From: Paenibacillus albus
GTDB lineage: Bacteria > Bacillota > Bacilli > Paenibacillales > Paenibacillaceae
Direction: 5' to 3'
NCBI RefSeq assembly: GCF_003952225.1
Contig: NZ_CP034437.1
Span: forward strand, 3,532,001-3,596,000
DNA length: 64,000 nt
Shown here: positions 8,251 through 16,231 of the stretch, one piece after another
How positions within the stretch are numbered: the first letter of the stretch is position 1
How the letters are laid out: every line of letters starts with the position of its first letter
Translations under genes and position numbers: made by a program
The notes under the pieces: model-generated
Seen by the model: the letters and a program-made list of their open reading frames with translations, nothing else
Databases searched by the model: none
Told to the model about the DNA's origin: nothing

Positions 8251-8745
8251 TTGGTTAGTGTTAGGAATACGGCCAAAGCAATCATTGAATCCGATAATAA
8301 GCTGCTTCTTATTAAGAAGAAGCTAGATCGAATAGGAATTTATTATACATTACCCGGTGGTGGGCAAGAACCCGGAGAGACCATTGAAGCTGCAATTCTA
8401 CGCGAGTGCAAGGAAGAATTAAACATTAAGGTGGAAGGAAGAGAGTTGGTGTGCGTTAGGGAATATATTTCTAATAATCACGAATATTCTTTTTTGGTTA
8501 AAGAAGTACAAGCCATTGAGTTCATCTTTCGATGTACGTTCGGAGTTGAAGACAAAATCGCTCATTTACAAAATGATGTAGCACAGATTGGATATGAGTG
8601 GTTGGCTATTACTGAAATCGTTAATTCTTTGAAGCAGGATGATGAAAAGAATGGTTTGAAATTTCCTCAAACGCTAAAAGATTTTCTAATTGAATATTAC
8701 ATAAAGGGTAGAGTGGAAGCGTATTCGACATTTGTATGGAGGTAA
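8251..8745 (+). CDS. NUDIX hydrolase (TTG start)
   Basis: A 164-residue NUDIX protein that would cleave a nucleoside diphosphate linked to another group. The NUDIX box runs from GGGQEPGETIEAA to ILRECKEELNI, matching Gx5Ex7REUxEExGU except that the last glycine is asparagine. Substrate type is not deducible. GGAGGGGAACTTA lies directly before TTG 8251; the GTG at 8236 overlaps that site and is less likely. A possible small gene follows 8 bases after the stop. Confidence 0.85.
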   Translation: MVSVRNTAKAIIESDNKLLLIKKKLDRIGIYYTLPGGGQEPGETIEAAILRECKEELNIKVEGRELVCVREYISNNHEYSFLVKEVQAIEFIFRCTFGVEDKIAHLQNDVAQIGYEWLAITEIVNSLKQDDEKNGLKFPQTLKDFLIEYYIKGRVEAYSTFVWR

Positions 8746-8753
8746 CACTGTGG

Positions 8754-8879
8754 TTGGACAAGAAGTATCAAAACAATGATTTTGATGTTTATTCGGACCA
8801 GGAATTCTATGATGAAGTATTTCCTCAATTGAAAAGTAGTCTTAAAGTTTATTTTTTTAAGCTATTTTTAAAGCTATAA
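8754..8879 (+). CDS. Possible small protein, 41 residues
   Basis: An open frame from TTG 8754 with GGAGG at 8738-8742, at the end of the NUDIX gene. The product is acidic at first (DFDVYSDQEFYDEVF) and ends with an FFKLFLKL segment. It resembles no family I know. It could be a real peptide co-translated with NUDIX or the remnant of a longer gene. The AT-rich end suggests decay. Confidence 0.3.
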   Translation: MDKKYQNNDFDVYSDQEFYDEVFPQLKSSLKVYFFKLFLKL

Positions 8880-8977
8880 GTGAGAGACCTCCCAAAGATA
8901 GTCATTCGCAATCTAATTTGTGTGATATAGTTGATGCATCAATGTTTTTCCAAATATACCAGTGACAGGGGGTAGAT

Positions 8978-9364
8978 GTGTTGAGCGAAGCAACTTTAAC
9001 GCAGAGTAAAATTCAGACGGGACCAACTATTTTATTGGTATCCAATCTGGAAGCATCAAGAGCTTATTATCAGAATAAATTAGGCTGCACCCATGATTCC
9101 TGTGGGCATACCACCCGAGAAGGATTGTTCTTACTCATGTATCAAGCGGAAAATCCCAGCGACCTCAAGCCAATAAGCAAGACTAATGGAGGACCTCCTT
9201 GGGATATTCTCGTATACACGAATTCGCAAGAAGAGCTATATGAAGAATTTATAACAAAAGGTGCAGTTGTTCACTCACCATTAACTCAATCAGAATCAGG
9301 TTGGAAGGAATTCATAATAGAAGATATAGACGGATATAGAATCGGCTTTTGGGGGCTAAGGTGA
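8978..9364 (+). CDS. VOC superfamily protein (glyoxalase/bleomycin-resistance fold)
   Basis: A 128-residue vicinal-oxygen-chelate protein. It starts with PTILLVSNLEASRAYYQNKLGC, the typical first beta-alpha unit (D/N-x-x-x-x-x-x-FY), and ends with FIIEDIDGYRIGFWG, where the metal-binding glutamate is often replaced in resistance-type members. Such proteins bind drugs or isomerise small substrates. The GTG start at 8978 has CAGGGGGTAGAT just upstream. It stands alone, with a hairpin terminator behind it. Confidence 0.85.
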   Translation: MLSEATLTQSKIQTGPTILLVSNLEASRAYYQNKLGCTHDSCGHTTREGLFLLMYQAENPSDLKPISKTNGGPPWDILVYTNSQEELYEEFITKGAVVHSPLTQSESGWKEFIIEDIDGYRIGFWGLR

Positions 9365-9403
9365 TCACTATTTTTCTAAGCTAAAAGGAGACAATAGCTC
9401 AAC

Positions 9404-9431
9404 AAACCGCCTTTTCACAAAGGTGGTTTTC
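9404..9431 (+). terminator. Hairpin terminator after VOC gene
   Basis: AACCGCCTTT and AAAGGTGGTT form an imperfect stem followed by TTTT. Confidence 0.65.
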
Positions 9432-9514
9432 TATTATTTCTGAAAAAAAGGATTTTCTCCTGCAAAGTTGAAAAGTATAGATTCATAACTCGACTTCTAC
9501 TAGGGGGAAATCAG

Positions 9515-10342
9515 ATGAATGAGAAGAGCGCGGAATTACGTGAACAAGCTATAGTCTATATGAATGAATTAGCCGAGCATCCCGTGCTGAAGCAGCATTG
9601 GAATCAAGTCACTCTCATACTTAAAGGTAGTGCAGCCAGAGGGAACAGTGACCAATATTCTGACATCGATTACGTGTTTTTCTGCGATGAATCCCTTCGC
9701 CAAACGATAATCGAGCAATATTTCGAAGCTGGTTTGATCAAACGGAATGATGGTATATTTTTGCCGATCGACAATTGGGCGGGGCATTATCACTTCGAGT
9801 CCTTCGAAATGCTACAGGGTTACTTCGAGGAATCCGATTATCCTCAAATTTGGGAGTTCCAACAGGCGATTCCGCTGCATGACCCAGAGGAGCGATTCGT
9901 CACAATCATGGCAGAGGGTTCGGCTGATTTCTTGCGTGATCCGATACCAGCTATAAAAGACAGATATTTAGATTTGATGTTAACGCTCGACTGGCTTCGC
10001 CATCCCCTCATTCGAGGAGACAATATCTCTGCCGCAATCCATTCGGCTACGCTGCTGCAGCAGCTATGCAGGATCGCTTATTTGCTTGATGGCACCAGCT
10101 ACCCGCATGATAAATGGGTTTCCCATTACTTGTACACGACCAGATTTGGAGAGTTGCATAAAGAGAAGCTGAACGATTACCTAGATACATTGCCGAAGAG
10201 CAGCGGGTTGACGCAGCATTTGGCTCTCGAGGAGTACCCCGCATACGCTAACGGTGCAGCACTGATGGGTGAAGTAATAGGGTTCATTCGCGAACAATAC
10301 GGTGATTATGCATGGATAGATGAATGGTACCTGTATGTATAA
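9515..10342 (+). CDS. Nucleotidyltransferase-fold protein
   Basis: A 275-residue protein with the polymerase-beta-type nucleotidyltransferase signature LKGSAARGNSDQYSDIDYVF (GS-x-x-R-G ... SDxD), the acidic pair binding two metals. The C-terminal half is helical, as in DUF4037 and aminoglycoside adenylyltransferase-like proteins, with HSATLLQQLCRIAYLLDG resembling their four-helix region. It could adenylate an antibiotic or another small alcohol, but the family is broad. GGGGGAAATCAG precedes the ATG. A kinase of the aminoglycoside-phosphotransferase fold lies 570 bases downstream. Confidence 0.75.
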   Translation: MNEKSAELREQAIVYMNELAEHPVLKQHWNQVTLILKGSAARGNSDQYSDIDYVFFCDESLRQTIIEQYFEAGLIKRNDGIFLPIDNWAGHYHFESFEMLQGYFEESDYPQIWEFQQAIPLHDPEERFVTIMAEGSADFLRDPIPAIKDRYLDLMLTLDWLRHPLIRGDNISAAIHSATLLQQLCRIAYLLDGTSYPHDKWVSHYLYTTRFGELHKEKLNDYLDTLPKSSGLTQHLALEEYPAYANGAALMGEVIGFIREQYGDYAWIDEWYLYV

Positions 10343-10386
10343 AGGAATGATTAAAGTGCTTAAGGGCATTTGGGGAGGGATTAAAT

Positions 10387-10895
10387 ATGATAGAACTTAT
10401 TCAAATTCGTCAGATGACGCTCGATGATATTGAAATGATCCATCATGATTTTAATAATCACGGTATTGAACGCGATATTGATTATATCTTGAATTGCTGG
10501 GAAGAAAATGAATCCGGTACTAGAATAACGCTACTCGCTTTTTACAAGGAAGAGCTTGCAGGAAGTTTACATCTTCTCTCGACTTCGAATTATCCGCCTT
10601 TCATAGAGCAAGGAATACCTGAGGTTAATGATTTTAATGTATTTGAACCAGTTAAGAGACTTGGAATCGGCAATAGATTAATGGACGAAATCGAGAAGAT
10701 TGCGATCGAGAAGTACGGTAAAGTTGGGATCGGCGTGGGCATGCATTTCTACTATGGCCCTGCACAGCGTTTATATGCGAAGAGGGATATGTACCTGATG
10801 GCAGAGGAGTCACTTATCACAATGAAGTGGTCATGCCATTCACGAACGTTTGTGCAGATAATGATTTGGTCCTTTATATGACGAAGGAAATTTGA
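10387..10895 (+). pseudogene. GNAT N-acetyltransferase, frameshifted near the C-terminus
   Basis: The first 132 codons encode a normal GNAT domain (PEVNDFNVFEPVKRLGIGNR carries the CoA-binding loop). The usual continuation LYAKRGYVPDGRG is broken: the frame reads LYAKRDMYLMA and ends at 10881. Restoring one G in the AGGGA at 10783-10787 returns the family ending (GYVPDGRGVTYHNE to NDLVLYMTKEI) up to the TGA at 10893-10895. Either a true loss of one base or a homopolymer error. GGGGAGGGATTAAAT precedes the ATG. The APH-like gene starts 15 bases later. Confidence 0.85.
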
Positions 10896-10910
10896 GAGGA
10901 TGACAGGAAG

Positions 10911-11846
10911 ATGAAAGACGCTGTCGTTACAGAAGCGGAGCGAATCGCGGCCGATTTTCTTGGTGAAGAAGCCATACATGCCTACCAGATCATTGGAAAA
11001 GGCTTCGTGAATCAAGTATTCGTAGTAGAAACAAACACACGCAAAGTCGTTGTTCGCATGAATGAAAGGGATACCTATCCAAGCTATGTGAAGGAACAAT
11101 GGTGTATGGAACAAGCTGCCGCAGTTGGCATTCCTGGATCTGAAGTGCTCTCCATTGGGGTTATTAATGAAACCGCATACATGATTCTGTCTTTTGTTGA
11201 TGGCGACAACGGGTTAGATAGCACAGCTCCCTCGACGGATATTTGGAGACAGCTTGGCAAATATGCGAAGCTAATTCATTCCATTCCGGTGAAAGGATAT
11301 GGGGAAAATCTGATTGATCCCGTCCATGGAGAATTTCATTCACCTGCTCATCCAGGGTCTGATGGCAGCTGGCTCGGATATGTGCAGTATAATATCAACA
11401 GTTTGACGGAGCACGATCAGCTGATCGGGCTTGGTGTACTCACTTTGCAGAAATCTCAGAGGGTTCGAGAGCTGTTTGAGAATATGAAGAGGGAATCGTT
11501 CCGCTTCGGTTTAACACATGGCGATCTATCGCTCAAGAATACGATTATTAATCAGGCCGGACAAGTTATCGTCATCGATTGGGGCAATGCGGAAGTACGA
11601 CCCGTACCGCATGGTGATATGAATTCTGTGTTGCATAACCAAATTTTGGACGGCATTCCGAATCCAGAGGAATTTGAAGCGTTTTTAGACGGATACGGTT
11701 TAACTGGAGATCACCTTACGGCGATGAGACCGATGCTGCTGTTAAAAGCATTCGATACGCTCAGATGGGCGATTGATAGAAGACCGGACCTAGTGGAGTC
11801 TTACGCTGCTTATGCCAAACAAGTGGTTGATATGATGATAGATTAG
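10911..11846 (+). CDS. Aminoglycoside phosphotransferase-family kinase
   Basis: A 311-residue small-molecule kinase of the APH/choline kinase fold. VVVRMNER gives the ATP-binding lysine position (here arginine after V), LTHGDLSLKNTI is the catalytic HGDxxxxN loop, and VIDWGNAEV is the IDW-type metal motif (DFG equivalent). Such proteins phosphorylate aminoglycosides, macrolides, homoserine or sugars; the target is unknown. The ATG follows GGATGACAGGAAG. It is probably co-transcribed with the acetyltransferase upstream and the methyltransferase downstream, a grouping typical of resistance or modification genes. Confidence 0.85.
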   Translation: MKDAVVTEAERIAADFLGEEAIHAYQIIGKGFVNQVFVVETNTRKVVVRMNERDTYPSYVKEQWCMEQAAAVGIPGSEVLSIGVINETAYMILSFVDGDNGLDSTAPSTDIWRQLGKYAKLIHSIPVKGYGENLIDPVHGEFHSPAHPGSDGSWLGYVQYNINSLTEHDQLIGLGVLTLQKSQRVRELFENMKRESFRFGLTHGDLSLKNTIINQAGQVIVIDWGNAEVRPVPHGDMNSVLHNQILDGIPNPEEFEAFLDGYGLTGDHLTAMRPMLLLKAFDTLRWAIDRRPDLVESYAAYAKQVVDMMID

Positions 11847-11886
11847 CTTTAGAATGGTTGAAATTACCACTGGAGGTGTTCGATGT

Positions 11887-12701
11887 ATGGACGCAATTAT
11901 TGATTATTATTCCAGCTTTGACGAGTGGGGGAGGCTTGATCGGGAACCGCTCGAATTCAAAGTCAATCTGCGCTATATCCAATCGAATTTACCTTTAAGT
12001 GGGCACATTTTGGACAATGGAGCAGGACCAGGCAAATATGCGATGGAACTGGCAAAGCTCGGCTACCAGATTACGCTTAGCGATTTGACGCCAAGGCTGG
12101 TGGAAGTTGCTGAGGCGAAGGCGGAGGAGCTGGGCTTACGCAAGCATTTCACGAATTTTCTCGTACAGGATGCAAGAAATTTAGAACAGCTTGAGAGCAA
12201 TCAATTTGACGCGGCACTCATGCTAGGTTGCTAGGTCCGTTATATCATCTGCAAAATGAATCGGATCGCGTACAAGCGTTACAAGAGCTGCATCGCGTAA
12301 CGAAGACGGGAGGTCTCGTATTCGTTGCCGTTCGGCCGCGTACTACGCAGCTTCTCTCGGCATTATTGTCGCCAGCACAATGGAAGCCGCTTAATCAAGC
12401 CGCAGCGATACGAGATTTCATGCAGTCAGGCGTGTTTAATCATACGGACAAAGGCAGATATACAGGCGCTTATTTCTTCAACATCGAGGACGTGAATCCA
12501 TTCTTCGAGCAGCACGGGTTTGAGACGATTCAATTAATCTCTTCCAAAGGCATCGGAGACCGATTAACGGACGAACATTGGGCCTATTGGCGCGAACGTG
12601 GAGAAGAGAACGAAGTCATGGAGCTGGTCTACGAATCAGCGAAAGACCCCTACATGCTTGGGACTGCTTCGCATCTGCTGTATATTGGACGGAAGAAGTA
12701 A
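11887..12701 (+). pseudogene. Class I methyltransferase split by an 8-bp tandem duplication
   Basis: A methyltransferase of about 269 residues in two frames. The first part (to the TAG at 12232) has ILDNGAGPGKYAMEL as motif I and LSDLTP as the acidic motif; the second part continues with GPLYHLQNESDR and VTKTGGLVFVAVR. At the break, TGCTAGGT occurs twice in direct tandem (12221-12228 and 12229-12236). Removing one copy restores the family sequence ALMLGPLYHL. The ATG at 11887 has GGAGGT nine bases upstream. Recent, potentially reversible inactivation by slippage is the simplest reading. Confidence 0.9.
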
Positions 12702-12732
12702 TCCCATATGGAGCAACCGTATAAGGATGAGA

Positions 12733-12768
12733 AAAACCCACTCTACGCAACACGCTAGAGTGGGTTTT
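12733..12768. terminator. Bidirectional terminator
   Basis: Perfect 13-base arms, AAAACCCACTCTA and TAGAGTGGGTTTT, lie between two convergent genes and give a U run in both directions. Confidence 0.85.
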
Positions 12769-12785
12769 ATGCATGGAAACGGTAT

Positions 12786-13168
12786 TTACTGCTGTGCCGT
12801 CATACCCTGCGGGTTTTGTACGGCTTGAGCAGGCATCTCGGAGTATGATTTTTGGCAAACCATGTTGGAGATGCGAGGAATGTAGATCGTTTCCCCTTTT
12901 TTAGCTGGCTCTGATTTACTTGCGGGTTTGCCTCTTCCAAGATGGTGTGAGGCATGTTGTACTTGTGGCAAATGCTTGCAAACGTGTCACCGGATTGGAC
13001 TTGGTGTGCAGCGAATACCATGTCCTCTGGCTTACCGTCACGCCAGAACGGGAAGAACGGCGAGAAGAAGAAGAACGGGAACAAGAAGCGGTTCGGGAAG
13101 AAAGGATGACCGAACGGGCGGAAGAACGGACGGCCAAACCCGCCACCAGGGAAAAATCCACGATCCAT
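12786..13168 (-). CDS. LysM-domain protein with F/P/G/R-rich N-terminus, needing a -1 frameshift
   Basis: Residues 1-45 are rich in Phe, Pro, Gly and Arg (RGFFPGGGFGRPFFRPFG), followed by a LysM domain (HQVQSGDTFASICHKYNM), which binds peptidoglycan or spore cortex. In the zero frame the domain is cut after QLKKG and the frame ends at 12800. In the -1 frame it continues KKGETIYIPRISNMVCQ and ends at 12786, the normal LysM ending. The switch point is A AAA AAG at 12902-12896, in the phase used by dnaX for programmed -1 frameshifting. A missing A in the run is the other explanation. GGAGGTAGCTTA precedes the ATG. Spore-coat location is an inference. Confidence 0.75.
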
Positions 13169-13300
13169 TAAGCTACCTCCATATGAAGAAAATGGTTATT
13201 CGACTATATAGCATATCGCGGCTCCTGCGGATTTGTAACACGTCCACACAAAATAGGCGCACGGGCCTGTGTAAGGTAGGCGACAATCAGCGCATGGCGG

Positions 13301-13316
13301 TGGCATGAATCTTGCT
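13301..13316 (+). promoter_or_regulatory. Sigma-54 (-24/-12) promoter of gabT-ald-sigL
   Basis: TGGCATGAATCTTGCT has GG and GC separated by exactly ten bases and matches TGGCAC-N5-TTGCA with one mismatch in the first box. It lies about 60 bases before gabT. A sigma-54 gene and a sigma-54 activator are both encoded nearby. Confidence 0.8.
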
Positions 13317-13375
13317 TCTACTCTAGGCAGGTGAAGGTGAGCTTGCAACTAGAGGATTTATAGAGGAGTGAGACG

Positions 13376-14736
13376 ATGGAGTCTGGGACTAAACGCCAGT
13401 TTGTGTCGGTGTCCGCAGATTTTCCCGGGCCTGCTACGAGGAGGCTTCTGGAGGCAAGGCGGCAATACGTGCCGCAAGGACTGTCGAACACGACGCAGAT
13501 CTTCGTGCAGAAAGCGCAAGGAGCGCTCGTTACGGATGTGGATGGTAATGTGTTTCTTGATTTTGCCGGAGCGATCGGCTCGCTGAACGCCGGACATTGT
13601 CCGCCGGAGGTCGTCGACGCGTTACAGCGGCAAGCGGAGCAGTATATTCACAGCTGCTTCCATGTCGCGATGTATGAGCCTTACGTGAAGCTTGCGGAGA
13701 AGCTGGCTGCAATTACGCCGGGAAATTTCGCCAAGAAAACGATTCTCCTGAACAGCGGAGCAGAGGCAGTCGAGAATGCGGTGAAGATTGCGCGGAAATA
13801 CACGGGGAAACCCGGGATTGTCTCGTTCTCCCGAGGATTTCACGGACGGACGCTGCTTGGGATGTCGCTGACGAGCAAGGTGAAGCCCTATAAGTTTCAG
13901 ATGGGTCCTTTTGCACCGGCTACTTACAAAGCGATGTATCCGTATCCGCTTTACCGCCCGGCAGGTATGTCGGAAGAGGCGTATACAAGCTTCTGCGTGG
14001 AGCAGTTCGAGCAGCTTCTGCTCACTGAAGCGGCGCCGGAAGAGCTGGCTGCCGTTATTATGGAGCCCGTGCAAGGCGAAGGCGGGTTTATCGTTCCGCC
14101 AATTTCTTATGTGCAAGGGATCTTTGAGATTTGCCGAAAGAACGGTATTCTGTTTATTAGCGATGAAATCCAGACCGGATTCGGCCGGACAGGGACGATG
14201 TTCGCATCGACGCAGTACGGAATCGAACCGGATCTGATTACGATGTCCAAGTCACTCGCAGCCGGAGTGCCGATTAGTGCCGTAACGGGCCGCGCTGAAA
14301 TTATGGATGCCCCGAGTACAGGCGAGATCGGCGGTACTTACGGAGGAAGCCCGCTAGGCTGCGCGGCCGCGCTTGCAGTGATTGAATTGATCGAGCGCGA
14401 CCAATTATGCGAGCGGGCGGCACAGATGGGCGAGCAGATCCGAAGCTTCTTCGAGGCGCTGCGGCAGCAGTATCCCATTATCGCCGAGGTGCGCGGACTA
14501 GGGCGATGTGTGCACTGGAGTTCACGGATCCGGCCACCGGCGGACCGTTGAAGGCATTCGTCGCGAAGCTGGTGAAAGCATGCTGCGAATCCGGTGTTAT
14601 CGTGCTAAGCGCAGGAATCTATGGCAATGTGCTCCGATTCCTGACGCCGCTCGTGATGACGGACGAACAATTACATGAAGGGCTGCAAATTATAAGCGAT
14701 GCGATCACATCCACAGCCGCAATCGAATCGTACTAA
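13376..14736 (+). pseudogene. gabT: 4-aminobutyrate aminotransferase, frameshifted as given
   Basis: A class III PLP aminotransferase that converts GABA and 2-oxoglutarate to succinate semialdehyde and glutamate. Features in order: GAIGSLNAGHCPPEV, LLNSGAEAVENAVKIAR, FHGRTLLGMSLTSKVKPYK, FISDEIQTGFGRTG and MSKSLAAGVPISAV, with the Schiff-base lysine in MSKSLA. After EVRGLG the frame reads RCVHWS and stops at 14551. The family sequence AMCALEF resumes one frame over to 14736, which one extra G at 14501-14503 would repair. The whole protein would be about 453 residues. GAGGAGTGAGACG precedes the ATG. The aldehyde dehydrogenase starts 16 bases later. Confidence 0.85.
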
Positions 14737-14752
14737 AGGGGGATCAGCAAAG

Positions 14753-16174
14753 GTGAAGAAACAACTTTACATCGGGGGAAAATGGGTAGATTCAGGTGCA
14801 TATGCACCGCTCTATTCTCCTTACTCAGGCGTGCTGCTTGCCGAAATCCCGCTGGCAACGAAGGAAGAAACCGAACGTGCAATTGCGGCAGCTTATGAAG
14901 CGAAGACAGTCATGGCGAGCATGCCCGCACATAAACGCGCATCCATTCTGGAGAAGCTTAGCCAGCTTCTCGCCGAGCGCGCGGATGAGGCGGCCAGCCT
15001 GATTTCGCTCGAAGCGGCGAAGCCGATCAAGGCGGCGCGAACGGAAGTAGATCGGACGATCCAGACATATAAGTTCGCAGCCGAAGAAGCGAAGCGGGTC
15101 ACAGGCGAGATGATTCCGCTTGATGCTGCGCCAGGGGGAGAAGGCCGAATCGCGTATACGATGAGGGAGCCGCTTGGCGTGATTGGCGCCATTACGCCGT
15201 TCAACTTCCCGATGAATCTGGTCGCCCACAAGGTGGGGCCAGCAATCGCATCGGGCAATACGGTCGTGCTGAAGCCGGCTTCGCAGACGCCGCTCTCGGC
15301 ATATTTTCTCGCAGAGCTGCTCGAAGAAGCCGGTCTGCCGGCTGGAGCGTTCAACGTAGTTACCGGCTCAGGGGCTGCAATTGGCGATGTCATCGTGCAG
15401 GATGAACGAGTGAAAGCGATCTCGTTCACTGGCAGCCCGCAAGTCGGAATCGGTATTCGCAGCCGGGCCGGGCTGAAGCGTGTGGCGCTCGAGCTCGGAT
15501 CAAATTCGGCGCTTATCGTCGATAAAGAGGTTCCGCTTGCGAAGCTCATTCCGCGCTGCGTTCAAGGTGCTTTTGCCTATCAAGGTCAAGTTTGCATATC
15601 CCTTCAGCGCATTTATGTGCATTCGGAGATCTTTGAGGATTTCGTAGAGCAGTTCACTGCAGCTGCAAGTCAGCTGAGGCTTGGCGATCCGCTCGATCCG
15701 AACACCGATCTGTCGGCGATGATCACGAAACAGGATACGGCGAGGGCGCTGGCGTGGATTGAAGAAGCGGTTCAGCAAGGGGCGCAGCTCGCATACGGAG
15801 GAACGGCTGCGAGCGGAATGGTGCTGCCAACGGTGCTGCTAGAAGTCGACCGAACGGCGAAAGTGTCCTGCGAAGAAGTATTCGCGCCGATCGTAATTAT
15901 TAATCGCATCCAGGATGTCGGCGAAGGAATCGCGTCTATCAATGACTCACGTTACGGGCTCCATGCAGGCATTTACACGAACAACATTCATACCGCTTTT
16001 GAAGCGGTGGAGAAGCTGCATGTCGGCGGCGTTCTCATTAATGACATTCCTACTTTTCGGGTGGACCATATGCCATACGGCGGAGTGAAGGAGAGCGGCA
16101 TCGGCCGTGAAGGCGTGAAGTACGCGATTGAAGAAATGACGGAGCTGAAGACCGTTATTATTAATCGGACCTAG
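14753..16174 (+). CDS. Aldehyde dehydrogenase family protein (likely succinate-semialdehyde dehydrogenase)
   Basis: A 473-residue NAD(P)-dependent aldehyde dehydrogenase. ITPFNFPMNLVAHKVGPA is the cofactor entry, FTGSPQVGIGI the Rossmann loop, ELGSNSALIV the general-base glutamate, and YQGQVCISLQRIYV the catalytic cysteine. The GQVCIxxQRIYV form occurs in lactaldehyde and phosphonoformaldehyde-type enzymes, so sequence alone does not fix the substrate. Lying directly behind gabT it most simply oxidises succinate semialdehyde to succinate. The start is GTG 14753 behind GGGGGATCAGCAAAG; an upstream ATG at 14699 is inside gabT. Confidence 0.85.
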   Translation: MKKQLYIGGKWVDSGAYAPLYSPYSGVLLAEIPLATKEETERAIAAAYEAKTVMASMPAHKRASILEKLSQLLAERADEAASLISLEAAKPIKAARTEVDRTIQTYKFAAEEAKRVTGEMIPLDAAPGGEGRIAYTMREPLGVIGAITPFNFPMNLVAHKVGPAIASGNTVVLKPASQTPLSAYFLAELLEEAGLPAGAFNVVTGSGAAIGDVIVQDERVKAISFTGSPQVGIGIRSRAGLKRVALELGSNSALIVDKEVPLAKLIPRCVQGAFAYQGQVCISLQRIYVHSEIFEDFVEQFTAAASQLRLGDPLDPNTDLSAMITKQDTARALAWIEEAVQQGAQLAYGGTAASGMVLPTVLLEVDRTAKVSCEEVFAPIVIINRIQDVGEGIASINDSRYGLHAGIYTNNIHTAFEAVEKLHVGGVLINDIPTFRVDHMPYGGVKESGIGREGVKYAIEEMTELKTVIINRT

Positions 16175-16231
16175 CTGTAGGCGAATACAATATAAGGATC
16201 GAGCTTGAGCCACATGAAGCAGGTGATCCTT

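Noticed and set aside
12920..13308. Arg/Glu-rich plus-strand frames opposite the LysM gene
   Set aside because: They are antisense shadows of its F/P/R-rich codons.
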